Shown here piece after piece: positions 1-7,635 of a DNA stretch of 64,000 nucleotides. Position numbers and translations under genes: made by a program. Source of the stretch: Pleomorphomonas sp. PLEO (GTDB lineage Bacteria > Pseudomonadota > Alphaproteobacteria > Rhizobiales > Pleomorphomonadaceae); NCBI RefSeq assembly GCF_041320595.1, contig NZ_CP166625.1, positions 558,001 through 622,000 on the forward strand, in the 5' to 3' direction. The notes below the pieces were generated by a model. It did not search any database, had not been told where the DNA came from, and saw only the letters and a list, made by a program, of their open reading frames with translations. Position 1 is the first letter of the stretch. The number at the start of each line of letters is the position of its first letter.

Positions 1-518
1 GTGTCCTTGAGGCGGATCGCCTGGGGGTGGACGCCAAGCGTCTCGGCATGGCGCGCCACGGCGGCGGCAAGGTCGGCTCTCGCCTCTTTCCTGAGGTGAT
101 CGGTGAGGCGGCGACGGACATGCGGCGTCTCACCGGGCACCTCGATCGCTGGGCCATCATCAAGGGCGACGAGGCAGACGCGGCCACGCGGCGAGCCTGT
201 GGAGACGACGCGGTGGACGACGCCCCGAATTGGAACGGCGACCGGCACTTCCGGCATATCGGGCCGGGCTGCGAGTCGCGCGGCGATCCAATCGGCATGG
301 CGGGTCACAAAGGCCTTGGCTTCCGTGAGCGATCCACGCTTGGGGATGGTGACGATCGCGCCATCGCCCCGGCGATCGAGCCTCAGCGTATAGCGGCGCG
401 CCCGGGCATTCCGCCGCACCGTTACTTCGACCAGGCTCTCGCCAGCGAGGATCGGAAAGCTCGCGGGGGCCGAACGCTTGTTTTCAGGCTTTTGGAGGAA
501 AGGCAGACGAATCGGCAT
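1..518 (-). CDS. YgjP-type (DUF45) metallopeptidase, C-terminus cut off by window
   Basis: The minus strand is open from an ATG at 518 (directly preceded by an in-frame GTG) to the window edge, 172 codons. The protein begins MPIRLPFLQKPE, has a basic VRRNARARRYTLRLDRRG stretch near residue 40, and runs into LGVHPQAIRLKDT at the edge. In the YgjP/DUF45 family that last segment comes just before the RSRWGSC motif, and the zinc-binding HExxH lies further on, so both would be outside the window. The family is SprT-like zinc peptidases of poorly known substrate. No strong ribosome binding site is visible. Family call from the N-terminal half only. Confidence 0.75.
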   Translation of the reverse strand, partial: MPIRLPFLQKPENKRSAPASFPILAGESLVEVTVRRNARARRYTLRLDRRGDGAIVTIPKRGSLTEAKAFVTRHADWIAARLAARPDMPEVPVAVPIRGVVHRVVSTGSPRGRVCLVALDDGPAIEVPGETPHVRRRLTDHLRKEARADLAAAVARHAETLGVHPQAIRLKD

Positions 519-550
519 CACGGGAGTGTAGCGGTGCCGTCTCTCACGAC

Positions 551-585
551 AAAGCCCCCGCACCTGGGATCGGTGCGAGGGCTTT
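551..585 (-). terminator. Hairpin terminator between DUF2852 gene and YgjP-type gene
   Basis: Arms AAAGCCC-C-CGCACC and GGTGCG-A-GGGCTTT form a 13-bp stem with one C/A mismatch around a 7-nt loop. It lies just after the stop of the minus-strand gene at 614-1012 and before the start at 518. The T-run is short, so strength is uncertain. Confidence 0.6.
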
Positions 586-613
586 CGGCTTACCGGTCGT
601 GGAGGGACCCGGA

Positions 614-1012
614 TCAGGCCGTTGGGTTGCGGCTTGCCTTGAAGCGATCGAACTCTTCCTGATCCTTGGCGCGGCGCAGGTTGGCAAGGAACTCGTCGAA
701 CTCGTCGCGCATCCGATCAAGGGATGCGCGCTCTTCTTCGAGACGCTTCAGTTCAGCGTCGCGGTAGGAATCGAAAGCGCTGTTGCCAGTCGAGGCAGCG
801 CGATAGGTATTGAATCCGCCCCGCTGAAAGCCGGCCCGACGGGCAGCGCGCTCAAGATCAGGGCGAAGATCGTTCCAGCGAGCACGCATGCGATCCCCCC
901 AAAGTATATAGGCAAGTACTGCCAGGCCGATCGGCCAGAAGATCACGAAACCGACAATCATTGCCGCGATGGATAGCGGATGAAAGCCGGGTCTCATCAC
1001 GCAGCTTCTCAT
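614..1012 (-). CDS. DUF2852 family membrane protein
   Basis: A 132-residue protein with one N-terminal membrane segment (about residues 9-32, with IVGFVIFWPIGLAVLAYI), then a charged, probably coiled-coil C-terminal half rich in Glu and Arg (RDAELKRLEEERASLDRM). This matches the DUF2852 family of Hyphomicrobiales, whose function is not known. The reading frame stays open further upstream, but the ATG at 1012 has AAGGGAAG five bases before it and gives the family length, so I chose it. Downstream is the hairpin at 551-585. Confidence 0.78.
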   Translation of the reverse strand: MRSCVMRPGFHPLSIAAMIVGFVIFWPIGLAVLAYILWGDRMRARWNDLRPDLERAARRAGFQRGGFNTYRAASTGNSAFDSYRDAELKRLEEERASLDRMRDEFDEFLANLRRAKDQEEFDRFKASRNPTA

Positions 1013-1547
1013 TTTTCTTCCCTTTCGGAGCATTCCGAACAACGATACCGAAGTGGCCCCGGTCAAAGCCGCCTTCAAGAGCAGATGAGGACTTTTTTGG
1101 AATTGAACCCGGCGCTGTTTTTGATGGAGCTGTTCTGATCTTGCGGACAGAAACGCGCCGAGCGGAAGACGATTCGGCTGGTCGGCGGCGAGTTGATCCG
1201 CCATCTCCCGTCCATCGCTCGAACTGACATCGGCGATTCGCTGTCGTCATCGCCTTTGGTCGGCGCACAAGGTGCGTCAAGCACGTAAAAAAACGCAAAA
1301 AGTGACCCGTGGACCATCCTCGGCGCGATTTTCAAGCAGCAGAAACGCTAACATCTGTGATAAGACTAGGGGTGGAGCGGTTCTGAAGGCGGGCGGTCTG
1401 GCGTGTCATTGCCAAAGCAATGGTGCGATGTGCCGGGTACAAAGACGAATTCGGCGGTGGAATAGCTCTCTTGAAACAAACTGGCTCGATGCAGCTCTCC
1501 GCGGGCATCGGTCTGGAGCTATGTTTTGGCGGAGACGAGAAGACAGA
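1013..1547. other. Divergent intergenic region before the cold-shock gene
   Basis: 535 bases between the DUF2852 start and the cold-shock start. It should hold both promoters and a long leader for the cold-shock mRNA. A small hairpin CATTGC-caaa-GCAATG is at 1407-1422. Several frames are open here, but none encodes anything I recognise and none has a convincing ribosome binding site. I see no tRNA or known riboswitch. Confidence 0.45.
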
Positions 1548-2333
1548 ATGGGTAAGGGTAAGGATTTCCGCCCGCCGCGGCGGCGTGGCGGATTTGATGA
1601 CGACATAATGCCGTCGTTCGACATTCGTCCCGAGCGACCGGCGCGCAGTTTCGGCGGTCCTTCGCCGTACGATAGCGCTCCGCCGACCGGCCCAGTGGTC
1701 GAGGCGACGGTATCCTGGTTCAACCCGGAGAAGGGCTTTGGCTTCACGGCCCTCACTGACGGTTCGGGCGATGCCTTCTTGCACATCGGCCAACTGCAGG
1801 CGCTTGGTCGCGACAGCGTACCACCGGGCGCCACGCTGAAGGTCCAAGTGGCCCAGGGCGCCAAGGGTAAGCAGGTCGTCAAGGTGCTCGAGGTCGATGA
1901 AACGACCGCGACGCCGCAGGCGCCGCGCGGCCCGCGTCCGGGTGGCTTCGGTGACCGTGGCGGCTTCGGCGGCGGCGACCGTGGCGGTTTCGGCGGCGAT
2001 CGTGGCGGCCCGCGTCCGGGTGGCTTCGGCGGCGGTGACCGTGGCGGCTTCGGCGGTGGCGGTGATCGCGGCGGCTTCGGCGCTCCGCGTCCGCTGCGTC
2101 GGTCGGTTGATACCTCCTCGGCAATTCCGCTTGACGGTACCGTCAAGTGGTTCAATCCCGAGAAGGGGTTCGGCTTCGTGGCCGGCGAAGACGGTGGCAA
2201 GGACGTGTTCGTCCATATCTCCGTCTTGCAGTCGGCCGGCATGGGACCGTTGACCGATGGTCAGCGCGTCGCCATGAAGATCGTCGAAACCCCGAAGGGG
2301 CGTGAGGCGGTCGAGATCAGCCTGCTCGACTGA
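1548..2333 (+). CDS. Double cold-shock-domain protein with RGG-rich linker
   Basis: A 261-residue RNA/ssDNA-binding protein with two cold-shock domains. Domain 1 (about residues 50-110) has VSWFNPEKGFGF and DAFLHI; domain 2 (about 195-261) has VKWFNPEKGFGF and DVFVHI, the RNP1 and RNP2 motifs. Between them is a linker of about 70 residues built from GGDRGGFGG-type repeats. Double-CSD proteins are common in Hyphomicrobiales and are thought to act as RNA chaperones; the long RGG linker is less usual. Start ATG at 1548 is preceded by a weak GGAGACGAGAAG; an upstream in-frame ATG at 1521 (MFWRRRED) is the alternative. Confidence 0.9.
   Translation: MGKGKDFRPPRRRGGFDDDIMPSFDIRPERPARSFGGPSPYDSAPPTGPVVEATVSWFNPEKGFGFTALTDGSGDAFLHIGQLQALGRDSVPPGATLKVQVAQGAKGKQVVKVLEVDETTATPQAPRGPRPGGFGDRGGFGGGDRGGFGGDRGGPRPGGFGGGDRGGFGGGGDRGGFGAPRPLRRSVDTSSAIPLDGTVKWFNPEKGFGFVAGEDGGKDVFVHISVLQSAGMGPLTDGQRVAMKIVETPKGREAVEISLLD
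1938..2088 (+). repeat. In-gene tandem repeat encoding GGDRGGFGG units
   Basis: Imperfect tandem copies of a GGCGGCTTCGGCGGC-like unit mixed with GACCGT codons. They encode the RGG linker of the double cold-shock protein. The repeat keeps the reading frame, which suggests selection on the peptide. Confidence 0.75.
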
Positions 2334-2359
2334 TCGACCCGCATAACAGCAATCAAAGT

Positions 2360-2399
2360 TTTCGGGCGGCGACAGATTGTCGCCGCCCGAAAGTTTTTT
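2360..2399 (+). terminator. Strong intrinsic terminator of the cold-shock gene
   Basis: A perfect 15-bp stem (TTTCGGGCGGCGACA at 2360-2374 with its complement at 2378-2392) and a 3-nt loop, followed by TTTTTT at 2394-2399. It sits 27 bases after the stop codon. Confidence 0.95.
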
Positions 2400-2469
2400 G
2401 GGGTGACCGTCACACCTCTGGACGAGACTAAACTGCATTCGTCGGCAGCTTTGGCGGATGAAGCCGCTC

Positions 2470-2832
2470 TTACGGCATGCGCACGACGAATAGCTTTCGG
2501 GTCGTCTCCACCACTTCCCAGATGCCGGAGAATCCAGGTCGCAGGATGAAGCTGTCGCCGGTTCTCAGCACGCGCGGCGTTTCCTTACCGGTCTCGTGTA
2601 CGATGGAGATCCCCGAGAGGATGGAGCAGAACTCCCACTCGTCATAGACGACGCGCCAAGCGCCCGGTGTCGATTCCCAGACGCCGGCATACAGTTTTTC
2701 AGCGTCGCGTTCCTCGACAAGCCACGTCCGACTCCTCGGATTGCCTTTGATGATCCGATCGGGATCGGGGCCGCCATCCTCCGGCTCGACGGAGGTGAGA
2801 TCGAAGCCGAGGAACAGTGCATCGTCATCCAT
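2470..2832 (-). CDS. Small cupin-domain protein (cupin_3 / DUF861 type)
   Basis: A 120-residue single cupin barrel. The centre (WRVVYDEWEFCSILSG) and the end (LRTGDSFILRPGFSGIWEV) match the cupin_3 family often called ureidoglycine-aminohydrolase-like; the biochemical role of short members is mostly unknown. The ATG at 2832 is preceded by GGGGAGG at good spacing, which rules out the upstream extension. It lies 47 bases after, and on the same strand as, the amidohydrolase gene, so the two may be co-transcribed. The usual cupin metal-binding histidines are poorly conserved here. Confidence 0.75.
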   Translation of the reverse strand: MDDDALFLGFDLTSVEPEDGGPDPDRIIKGNPRSRTWLVEERDAEKLYAGVWESTPGAWRVVYDEWEFCSILSGISIVHETGKETPRVLRTGDSFILRPGFSGIWEVVETTRKLFVVRMP

Positions 2833-2879
2833 GGCGAACCTCCCCTTTTTGTCGGCAATTACCACAGATCGTAAGCTTT

Positions 2880-3737
2880 TCAGCCGATCCCGTAGATACG
2901 TGTGGCATTGCGGTGGAACAGTTTCTCTCGCTCGATCTCACTTGCGCCCTCAACAAGGCGATGCGTGGTTTCGATCCAATCCCTAAGAGAAGCGCGCTGC
3001 GCTGACCAAGGCCAATCGCTTCCCCACACCACGCGATCCCAACCGAAGGCTTCAATGGTGGTTTCAACCACCGGCCTGAGATCATCCAAAGTCCAGCCTT
3101 CACCAACCGTGCCGATGACGCCAGAAATCTTTGCGACGACGCCAGGGCGACGGGCGAACTCGAAGAGTGCCATTTTCCAGGCTGCAAATAGATCCGGCCT
3201 TGACGCTGAGCCGCCACCGCAATGATCGAGCACGAAGGCGACGCCGGGACAGGCATCGACAAGTTCGGCGGCGATGCCGAGCTGGTCGGCGCGCACACAG
3301 ATGTCGAACGTGAGGCCGGTGTTGGCGAGACGCTTGACGTTTTCACGGAATGTCGGCGCCCGCGAGAGGTCATCCGGCATCACGTGCAGAATACGCCGAA
3401 AGCCTCGAATGAACGAATCCGCGCGGGCACGATCGACTTGAGCGGCGAAATCGGCATTCTCCGGCCTGGCGTTCACGATGGCGGCACGAATATTACGGGC
3501 AGGATTCCCAGCAAGGCCGCGAATGAACTCGGTTTCGCGATCGATGTCGTCCTCGGCAACGTCGACCTCCATGTGAAGGCAGTCGGTGACGCCGAGCGGA
3601 TGGGCCTCGGCGGCATAGCGTTCGTAGGTCCAATCATGCGCGGAGAGCATCGGCTCGCTGCCAAGCCACGCATAGGTCAGCCTCTCTCGATAGATAAGAT
3701 GCAAATGCGTATCGATCAGACGCGTCGGAACGCTCAT
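2880..3737 (-). CDS. Amidohydrolase-2 family (lactonase-like) TIM-barrel hydrolase
   Basis: A 285-residue metal-dependent hydrolase. The first metal motif DTHLHL is at residues 9-14, LDHCGG is central, and VVWGSDWPW near the C-terminus supplies the catalytic aspartate. Relatives include L-fucono-lactonase and L-rhamnono-lactonase-type enzymes and 4-sulfomuconolactone hydrolase. The divergent neighbour is an FAH-family hydrolase of the type that ends the non-phosphorylated L-fucose/L-rhamnose pathway, so a sugar-lactone substrate is a reasonable inference but unproven. I chose the ATG at 3737 because conserved sequence starts five residues later; the open frame upstream shows no homology. Confidence 0.82.
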   Translation of the reverse strand: MSVPTRLIDTHLHLIYRERLTYAWLGSEPMLSAHDWTYERYAAEAHPLGVTDCLHMEVDVAEDDIDRETEFIRGLAGNPARNIRAAIVNARPENADFAAQVDRARADSFIRGFRRILHVMPDDLSRAPTFRENVKRLANTGLTFDICVRADQLGIAAELVDACPGVAFVLDHCGGGSASRPDLFAAWKMALFEFARRPGVVAKISGVIGTVGEGWTLDDLRPVVETTIEAFGWDRVVWGSDWPWSAQRASLRDWIETTHRLVEGASEIEREKLFHRNATRIYGIG

Positions 3738-3763
3738 TATAAGCCTCGGGCGGACACAGGGTG

Positions 3764-3776
3764 GTTCCCGCGGAAC
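3764..3776. promoter_or_regulatory. Inverted repeat in divergent promoter region
   Basis: GTTCC-CGC-GGAAC is a perfect 5-bp inverted repeat with a 3-base centre. It lies in the 185-base divergent gap between the amidohydrolase and the FAH-family gene. It could be an operator for a dimeric regulator, perhaps the nearby GntR protein. Short and single-copy, so the evidence is weak. Confidence 0.3.
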
Positions 3777-3922
3777 AGTAAAGGAAAAAGGCGGGGTCAG
3801 GAGCCCGACTAAGGTTGCAAGAGACCACAAGATGCCACGGCGAGCGGTCGTTTGCCGCCTTCCCGGCGCTGTCGTCCTGCGGTAGAAGCGGAGACTGCCG
3901 ATTTCTCCGGGACGCCCCTCAC

Positions 3923-4765
3923 ATGAAACTGATCCGCCATGGCGCCGTCGGCGCCGAAAAGCCAGGCCTCGTCGATGCCTCCGGTCGCCACCGCGATCTC
4001 TCAGCCCACGTTGCCGACCTTGCCGGCGCGGCGCTGTCGAAGGCCTCGCTAGCCTCAATTTCCGCCATCAGCCCGGAGAGCCTGCCACTGGTGCCGGAAG
4101 GTACGCGTCTTGGCGCGCCTGTGGCCGGCACACGCAACTTCATTGCCGTTGGCATGAACTATGCCGACCACGCCGCCGAAACGGGCGGCACCGTGCCGCG
4201 CGAGCCGCTCCTTTTCAGCAAGGCGCCTAATTGCATCGTCGGCCCCAATGACAACGTTCTGATCCCGCCGGGCGCCACCAAGCTCGACTGGGAAGTTGAA
4301 CTCGCGATCGTCATCGGTGAGACCGCCTGGCAGGTCGAGGAGACCAACGCCTTCGATCACATTGCCGGCTTCGTGCTATGCAACGACGTCTCCGAGCGCG
4401 CCTTCCAGATGGAGGGGACAGGCCAGTGGCTCAAGGGCAAGAGTGCCCCGACTTTCGGACCGCTTGGTCCGTGGCTGGTCACGCCGGACGAGATCGCCGA
4501 CGTACAGGCGCTCGCCATGGAGCTCGACCTCAACGGCGCGCCGCGCCAGCGCGGCAACACGGCCACCATGGTGTTCGGCGTTCGGACGCTGGTGTCTTAC
4601 GTGTCGCGCTTCGTCCGTCTCGATCCGGGTGACGTCATCACCACCGGCACCCCGCCGGGCGTCGGCATGGGTCGCAAGCCGCCGGAATTCCTCAAGGCGG
4701 GCGACGTGATGCGTCTGTCCGTCGAAGGACTTGGCGAGCAGCGCCAGACGATAGCCGCCTATTGA
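3923..4765 (+). CDS. Fumarylacetoacetate hydrolase (FAH) family protein
   Basis: A 280-residue FAH-fold enzyme that cleaves C-C bonds in 2,4-diketo acids with Mg. The metal ligands are in EVELAIVIG and CNDVSER; the fold signature TTGTPPGVGMG lies near residue 245. The sequence GKSAPTFGPLGPWLVT is typical of the subgroup called ureidoglycolate lyase or 2,4-diketo-3-deoxy-L-fuconate/rhamnonate hydrolase. Context (lactonase-like neighbour, sugar importer) favours the sugar-acid role; this is inference. The ATG at 3923 matches the family N-terminus (MKLIRHG), though the ribosome binding site is weak. Its stop overlaps the convergent gntR stop by 7 bases. Confidence 0.85.
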   Translation: MKLIRHGAVGAEKPGLVDASGRHRDLSAHVADLAGAALSKASLASISAISPESLPLVPEGTRLGAPVAGTRNFIAVGMNYADHAAETGGTVPREPLLFSKAPNCIVGPNDNVLIPPGATKLDWEVELAIVIGETAWQVEETNAFDHIAGFVLCNDVSERAFQMEGTGQWLKGKSAPTFGPLGPWLVTPDEIADVQALAMELDLNGAPRQRGNTATMVFGVRTLVSYVSRFVRLDPGDVITTGTPPGVGMGRKPPEFLKAGDVMRLSVEGLGEQRQTIAAY

Positions 4766-5670
4766 GCGATGTCGGGTGCCGCTAGAGCGGCCGGCGACAG
4801 CGACTGCATCAGCGACAGGCGCGCCGATGAGAGATGGATCCGGCAGGCGGCCTCGACGGCTTCCGGTCGGCGCGTCTTGAGGGCCTCGATATAGTCGAGA
4901 TGCTCAAGGATCGCCTTGCCGTTGCGTTCGCGGGCATTCGCCTTGTTCCACTGGTAGTGGTAGTGGAAGACGATGGCGATGATATCGTAGAAGTCGACGA
5001 TGAAGCGATTGCTCGAGGCCTGCTGGATCAACCGGTGCAGACGGTCATCAAGTTCTGAAAATTCGAGATAGCGGCTGTCGATATCAGCGAGCACCTCGAC
5101 ATGGGCGCGGCGCAGGGCTTCAAGTTCGATCCAGGCGGGATCCTCGACCGGCAGGTTAACGAAGGCAGCGGCTGATTTCAGCTCGAACATTTCGCGGACG
5201 TCAATCAGTTCCTCGGCGAACTGTCGGGTAAATCCCTTCAGTATCCAGTGACTGTTCGGCCGCTTCTCGATGAGGCCGAAGCGACTGAAACGGATCAGAA
5301 ATTCGCGTACGGAGGTGGTGCCGACACCGATTTCGCGGGCGAGTTCCAATTCATTGATCTGCATGCCCGGTTGAGCGTCTCCCATCAGGATGCGCTTCAT
5401 GAACGTGCGCTCGATCACTTCCGCCAGTGAGTTGGTCTCATGTTCGGGGAAAAAGTCGGTCTTGGCCGGCGACCGCTGCACCGCCTTCGAGCGCTTGTTC
5501 CATTCGATCAGGCCCGCCTCGACCATTTGCGAAAGAATGGAGCGTACCGTCGTCCGGGATACACCGAGTAGAATGCAGAGTTCTGGCTCGGAGGGTAAGC
5601 TCTCACCCACCACCAGTAGCCGCAAGCACCTGTTATAAGCATCCTTGAAGACAGTATTCTGCTTCGGCAT
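4759..5670 (-). CDS. GntR-family regulator with two winged helices and FCD-like domain
   Basis: A 303-residue transcription factor. Residues about 5-65 form one GntR-type winged helix (LPSEPELCILLGVSRTTVR); residues about 78-145 form a second (INELELAREIGVGTTSVR); residues 150-290 are an all-helical FCD-like ligand domain (FSELDDRLHRLIQQASSNRF). A normal FadR-type regulator has only one winged helix, so the tandem arrangement is odd. The ATG at 5670 follows GAGGTG. It is divergent from the sugar ABC importer across an 800-base gap holding three TTTATCG motifs, and is probably its regulator. Confidence 0.85.
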   Translation of the reverse strand: MPKQNTVFKDAYNRCLRLLVVGESLPSEPELCILLGVSRTTVRSILSQMVEAGLIEWNKRSKAVQRSPAKTDFFPEHETNSLAEVIERTFMKRILMGDAQPGMQINELELAREIGVGTTSVREFLIRFSRFGLIEKRPNSHWILKGFTRQFAEELIDVREMFELKSAAAFVNLPVEDPAWIELEALRRAHVEVLADIDSRYLEFSELDDRLHRLIQQASSNRFIVDFYDIIAIVFHYHYQWNKANARERNGKAILEHLDYIEALKTRRPEAVEAACRIHLSSARLSLMQSLSPAALAAPDIAQ

Positions 5671-5871
5671 GTTCACCTCATCTCCGGCCGCCCCCACCGA
5701 TTCGGGAAGAGCGAAGCCCGGTCGGACGCGCCGTCCGCCCCGACATTTGCATTCACCTCGCCGCTCGACAGAAAAGTCCGCAACTTTCGGGCCATAACAC
5801 TTAAGGACCCGCGCTCCAGACCGAGCACCAAGTAGCCGCTGCCTGGACGGCTGCGGAGAATTGTGTTGCAC

Positions 5872-5883
5872 TTTATCGACAAA
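5872..5883. promoter_or_regulatory. Candidate operator, TTTATCGACAAA
   Basis: One mismatch from the perfect palindrome TTTATCGATAAA at 6391-6402 in the same intergenic region. It lies about 200 bases upstream of the gntR start. Proposed regulator site by repetition and context only. Confidence 0.4.
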
Positions 5884-6390
5884 GAACACGAAGCGAAATT
5901 GGTCTTTTGCAACCGATCTGCGGAACGACCAAAGGCCAGGGCCACAATCGATTGCATGGCTCTGAATCTAGTCAAATAACCCTTTGGGGCGGCTGAAGCT
6001 TCGGGTGGGCGTACGTTAGATTTAGGAAACTGGCGGGCAAACCTCGTTTCTGGAATTACTATATCTTATTAAAATAATCAGAGAATAAATATTTCACGCG
6101 ACATATTGGCCAAAAGTCGATGTGTCCATTTAAGACGTTGATTTATAACGATTTGGTTTGTATTGAAACGATATGATATATTCTGATAATTGGAAAATAC
6201 CGAAGATGGTCTGGACATCGAAACAAGTTCGTTTCATTTTTACATGAAATGAGGTAAGAAGCGGTCGTCCAGCTGGTTTATCGGTGATCCTAGCGAATGC
6301 GGTCGGTGTCGACCAAAGGGTCGGTGTCCCCCCAGTCCGCAGGCCTTGCACCGGTGGGGAGTTTCGGATAATTGTCGTCTGTCGCTGTTT

Positions 6391-6402
6391 TTTATCGATA
6401 AA
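6391..6402. promoter_or_regulatory. Candidate operator, perfect palindrome TTTATCGATAAA
   Basis: A perfect 12-bp palindrome 67 bases upstream of the substrate-binding-protein start. Its core recurs at 5872-5883 and, as a half-match, at 6277-6287. This is a position where a repressor would block importer transcription. Confidence 0.45.
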
Positions 6403-6469
6403 GTCCGATAGCTGAGGAGCTTGGATCGGGCTTTGTCGGAAGCGACCTTGATCTCGGGAGGATCGCACC

Positions 6470-7456
6470 ATGAAAGCTATTGGCATTACACGTCGTACGC
6501 TTGTCGCACTGGCCGGCGCCGTCGCGCTGTCGGCTATCGCCCCGGTTGCTGCGCAAGCCGAAACCTATACGATTCCGATTATCGTCAAGGACACCACGTC
6601 TTTCTACTGGCAGATCGTGCTGGCCGGCGCCCGCAAGGCTGGCGCGGATCTCGGCGTGAACGTGCCAGAACTCGGTGCCCAGTCCGAAGCCGACATCAAC
6701 GGCCAGATTTCGATTATCGAGAATGCCGTCTCCTCCGGAGCCAATGCTCTCGTCGTAGCGCCGACGGAATTCAAGGCGCTTGGCAAGCCGATCGATGAAG
6801 CCGCCAAGTCGGTGCCTATCATCGGTATCGACTCGGCCGCCGATTCCAAGGCCTTCACCTCCTTCCTGACCACCGACAACGTCCAGGGCGGCCGTATTGC
6901 CGCTGACGGTCTCGCCGCCGCCATCGGCGCCGCCAATGGTGGCAAGGTGGAAGGTGACGTGGCCCTCATTACCAACCTGCCGGGCGCCGGCTCGCTCGAG
7001 CAGCGCGCGAAGGGCTTCAAGGAAGAGTTGGCTGCCAAGTATCCCGGCCTCAAGCTGGTGGCCGACAAGGTTGGCGACGGTCAGGCGACCACCGCCCTCA
7101 ACATCATGACCGACCTCTTGACCGCCAATCCTGACCTCAAGGGCGTGTTTGCCTCCAACCTGATCGCCGCCCAGGGCGCTGGTCAGGCCATCGCCGAGAA
7201 CAAGCTGGGCGATAAAGTCGGGTTGATCGGCTTCGACAACGACGACAAGCTGGTCGGCTTCCTGAAGGACGGCGTGATCGATGCGCTCGTCGTACAGGAC
7301 CCGTATCGTATGGGCTACGACGGCATCAAGACGGCGCTTTCCGCCGTCAAGAAGGAGAAGGTCGAAGCCTTCGTCGACACTGGCGCCAACCTGGTGACCA
7401 CGGCCAACATGAATGAGCCGCGCGCCCAGGAGCTGCTGTATCCGAAAGTGAAGTGA
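6470..7456 (+). CDS. Sugar ABC transporter substrate-binding protein (RbsB type)
   Basis: A 328-residue periplasmic binding protein of the ribose/galactose class (peripla_BP_4). Residues 1-30 are a signal peptide ending AVAAQA before ETYTI; the start of the mature fold (YTIPIIVKDTTSFYWQIV) and GIDSAADS, GLIGFDNDD are class hallmarks. It should capture a sugar and deliver it to the ATPase and permease encoded next. The ATG is preceded by GGGAGG at good spacing. The ligand cannot be read from sequence; the neighbouring lactonase-like and FAH enzymes suggest a deoxy-sugar or related pentose/hexose. Confidence 0.92.
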   Translation: MKAIGITRRTLVALAGAVALSAIAPVAAQAETYTIPIIVKDTTSFYWQIVLAGARKAGADLGVNVPELGAQSEADINGQISIIENAVSSGANALVVAPTEFKALGKPIDEAAKSVPIIGIDSAADSKAFTSFLTTDNVQGGRIAADGLAAAIGAANGGKVEGDVALITNLPGAGSLEQRAKGFKEELAAKYPGLKLVADKVGDGQATTALNIMTDLLTANPDLKGVFASNLIAAQGAGQAIAENKLGDKVGLIGFDNDDKLVGFLKDGVIDALVVQDPYRMGYDGIKTALSAVKKEKVEAFVDTGANLVTTANMNEPRAQELLYPKVK

Positions 7457-7468
7457 GCAAGGCTCCAG

Positions 7469-7500
7469 CGCCCGGACGTCCCGCTAGGGATCTCCGGGCG
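7469..7500 (+). terminator. Intra-operon hairpin after the binding-protein gene
   Basis: CGCCCGGA (7469-7476) pairs with TCCGGGCG (7493-7500), with a second TCCC/GGGA pairing inside. There is no T-run. Hairpins here commonly stabilise the highly expressed binding-protein mRNA or cut read-through into the ATPase gene. Confidence 0.6.
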
Positions 7501-7635
7501 TTCGGAGATATTGAGCCGGATTTTAAACTCGGCATCTTCTCATGCGAGCCAGGCCGTGGCCCGCGCCAGTGTTGCCGGTTAGTCCGGGAACCTTGGCGGC
7601 GCATGCCTTGCATTTCCAACTGAGGCGGGTCGATC

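Larger units (their letters stand above)
5671..6469. other. Long divergent regulatory region, AT-rich, gntR / sugar importer
   Basis: Almost 800 bases without a recognisable gene. From about 6040 to 6250 the sequence is distinctly AT-rich against the GC-rich surroundings, fitting a promoter/control region for the importer. It contains TTTATCGACAAA (5872-5883), TTTATCGGTGA (6277-6287) and TTTATCGATAAA (6391-6402), and a TTTCAT-ttttac-ATGAAA inverted repeat near 6233-6250. No promoter can be fixed with confidence. Confidence 0.5.

Noticed and set aside
27-662. 211-codon plus-strand open frame at the left edge
   Set aside because: It is antisense to the YgjP-type gene and runs across the hairpin at 551-585; the minus-strand protein has clear family motifs.
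1938-2088. Tandem repeats as a possible CRISPR or satellite
   Set aside because: Units are contiguous, in frame and encode GGDRGGFGG; there are no spacers.
1332-2438. 368-codon minus-strand frame opposite the cold-shock gene
   Set aside because: Low-complexity translation caused by the GC-rich repeat; no motifs, and it spans the terminator.
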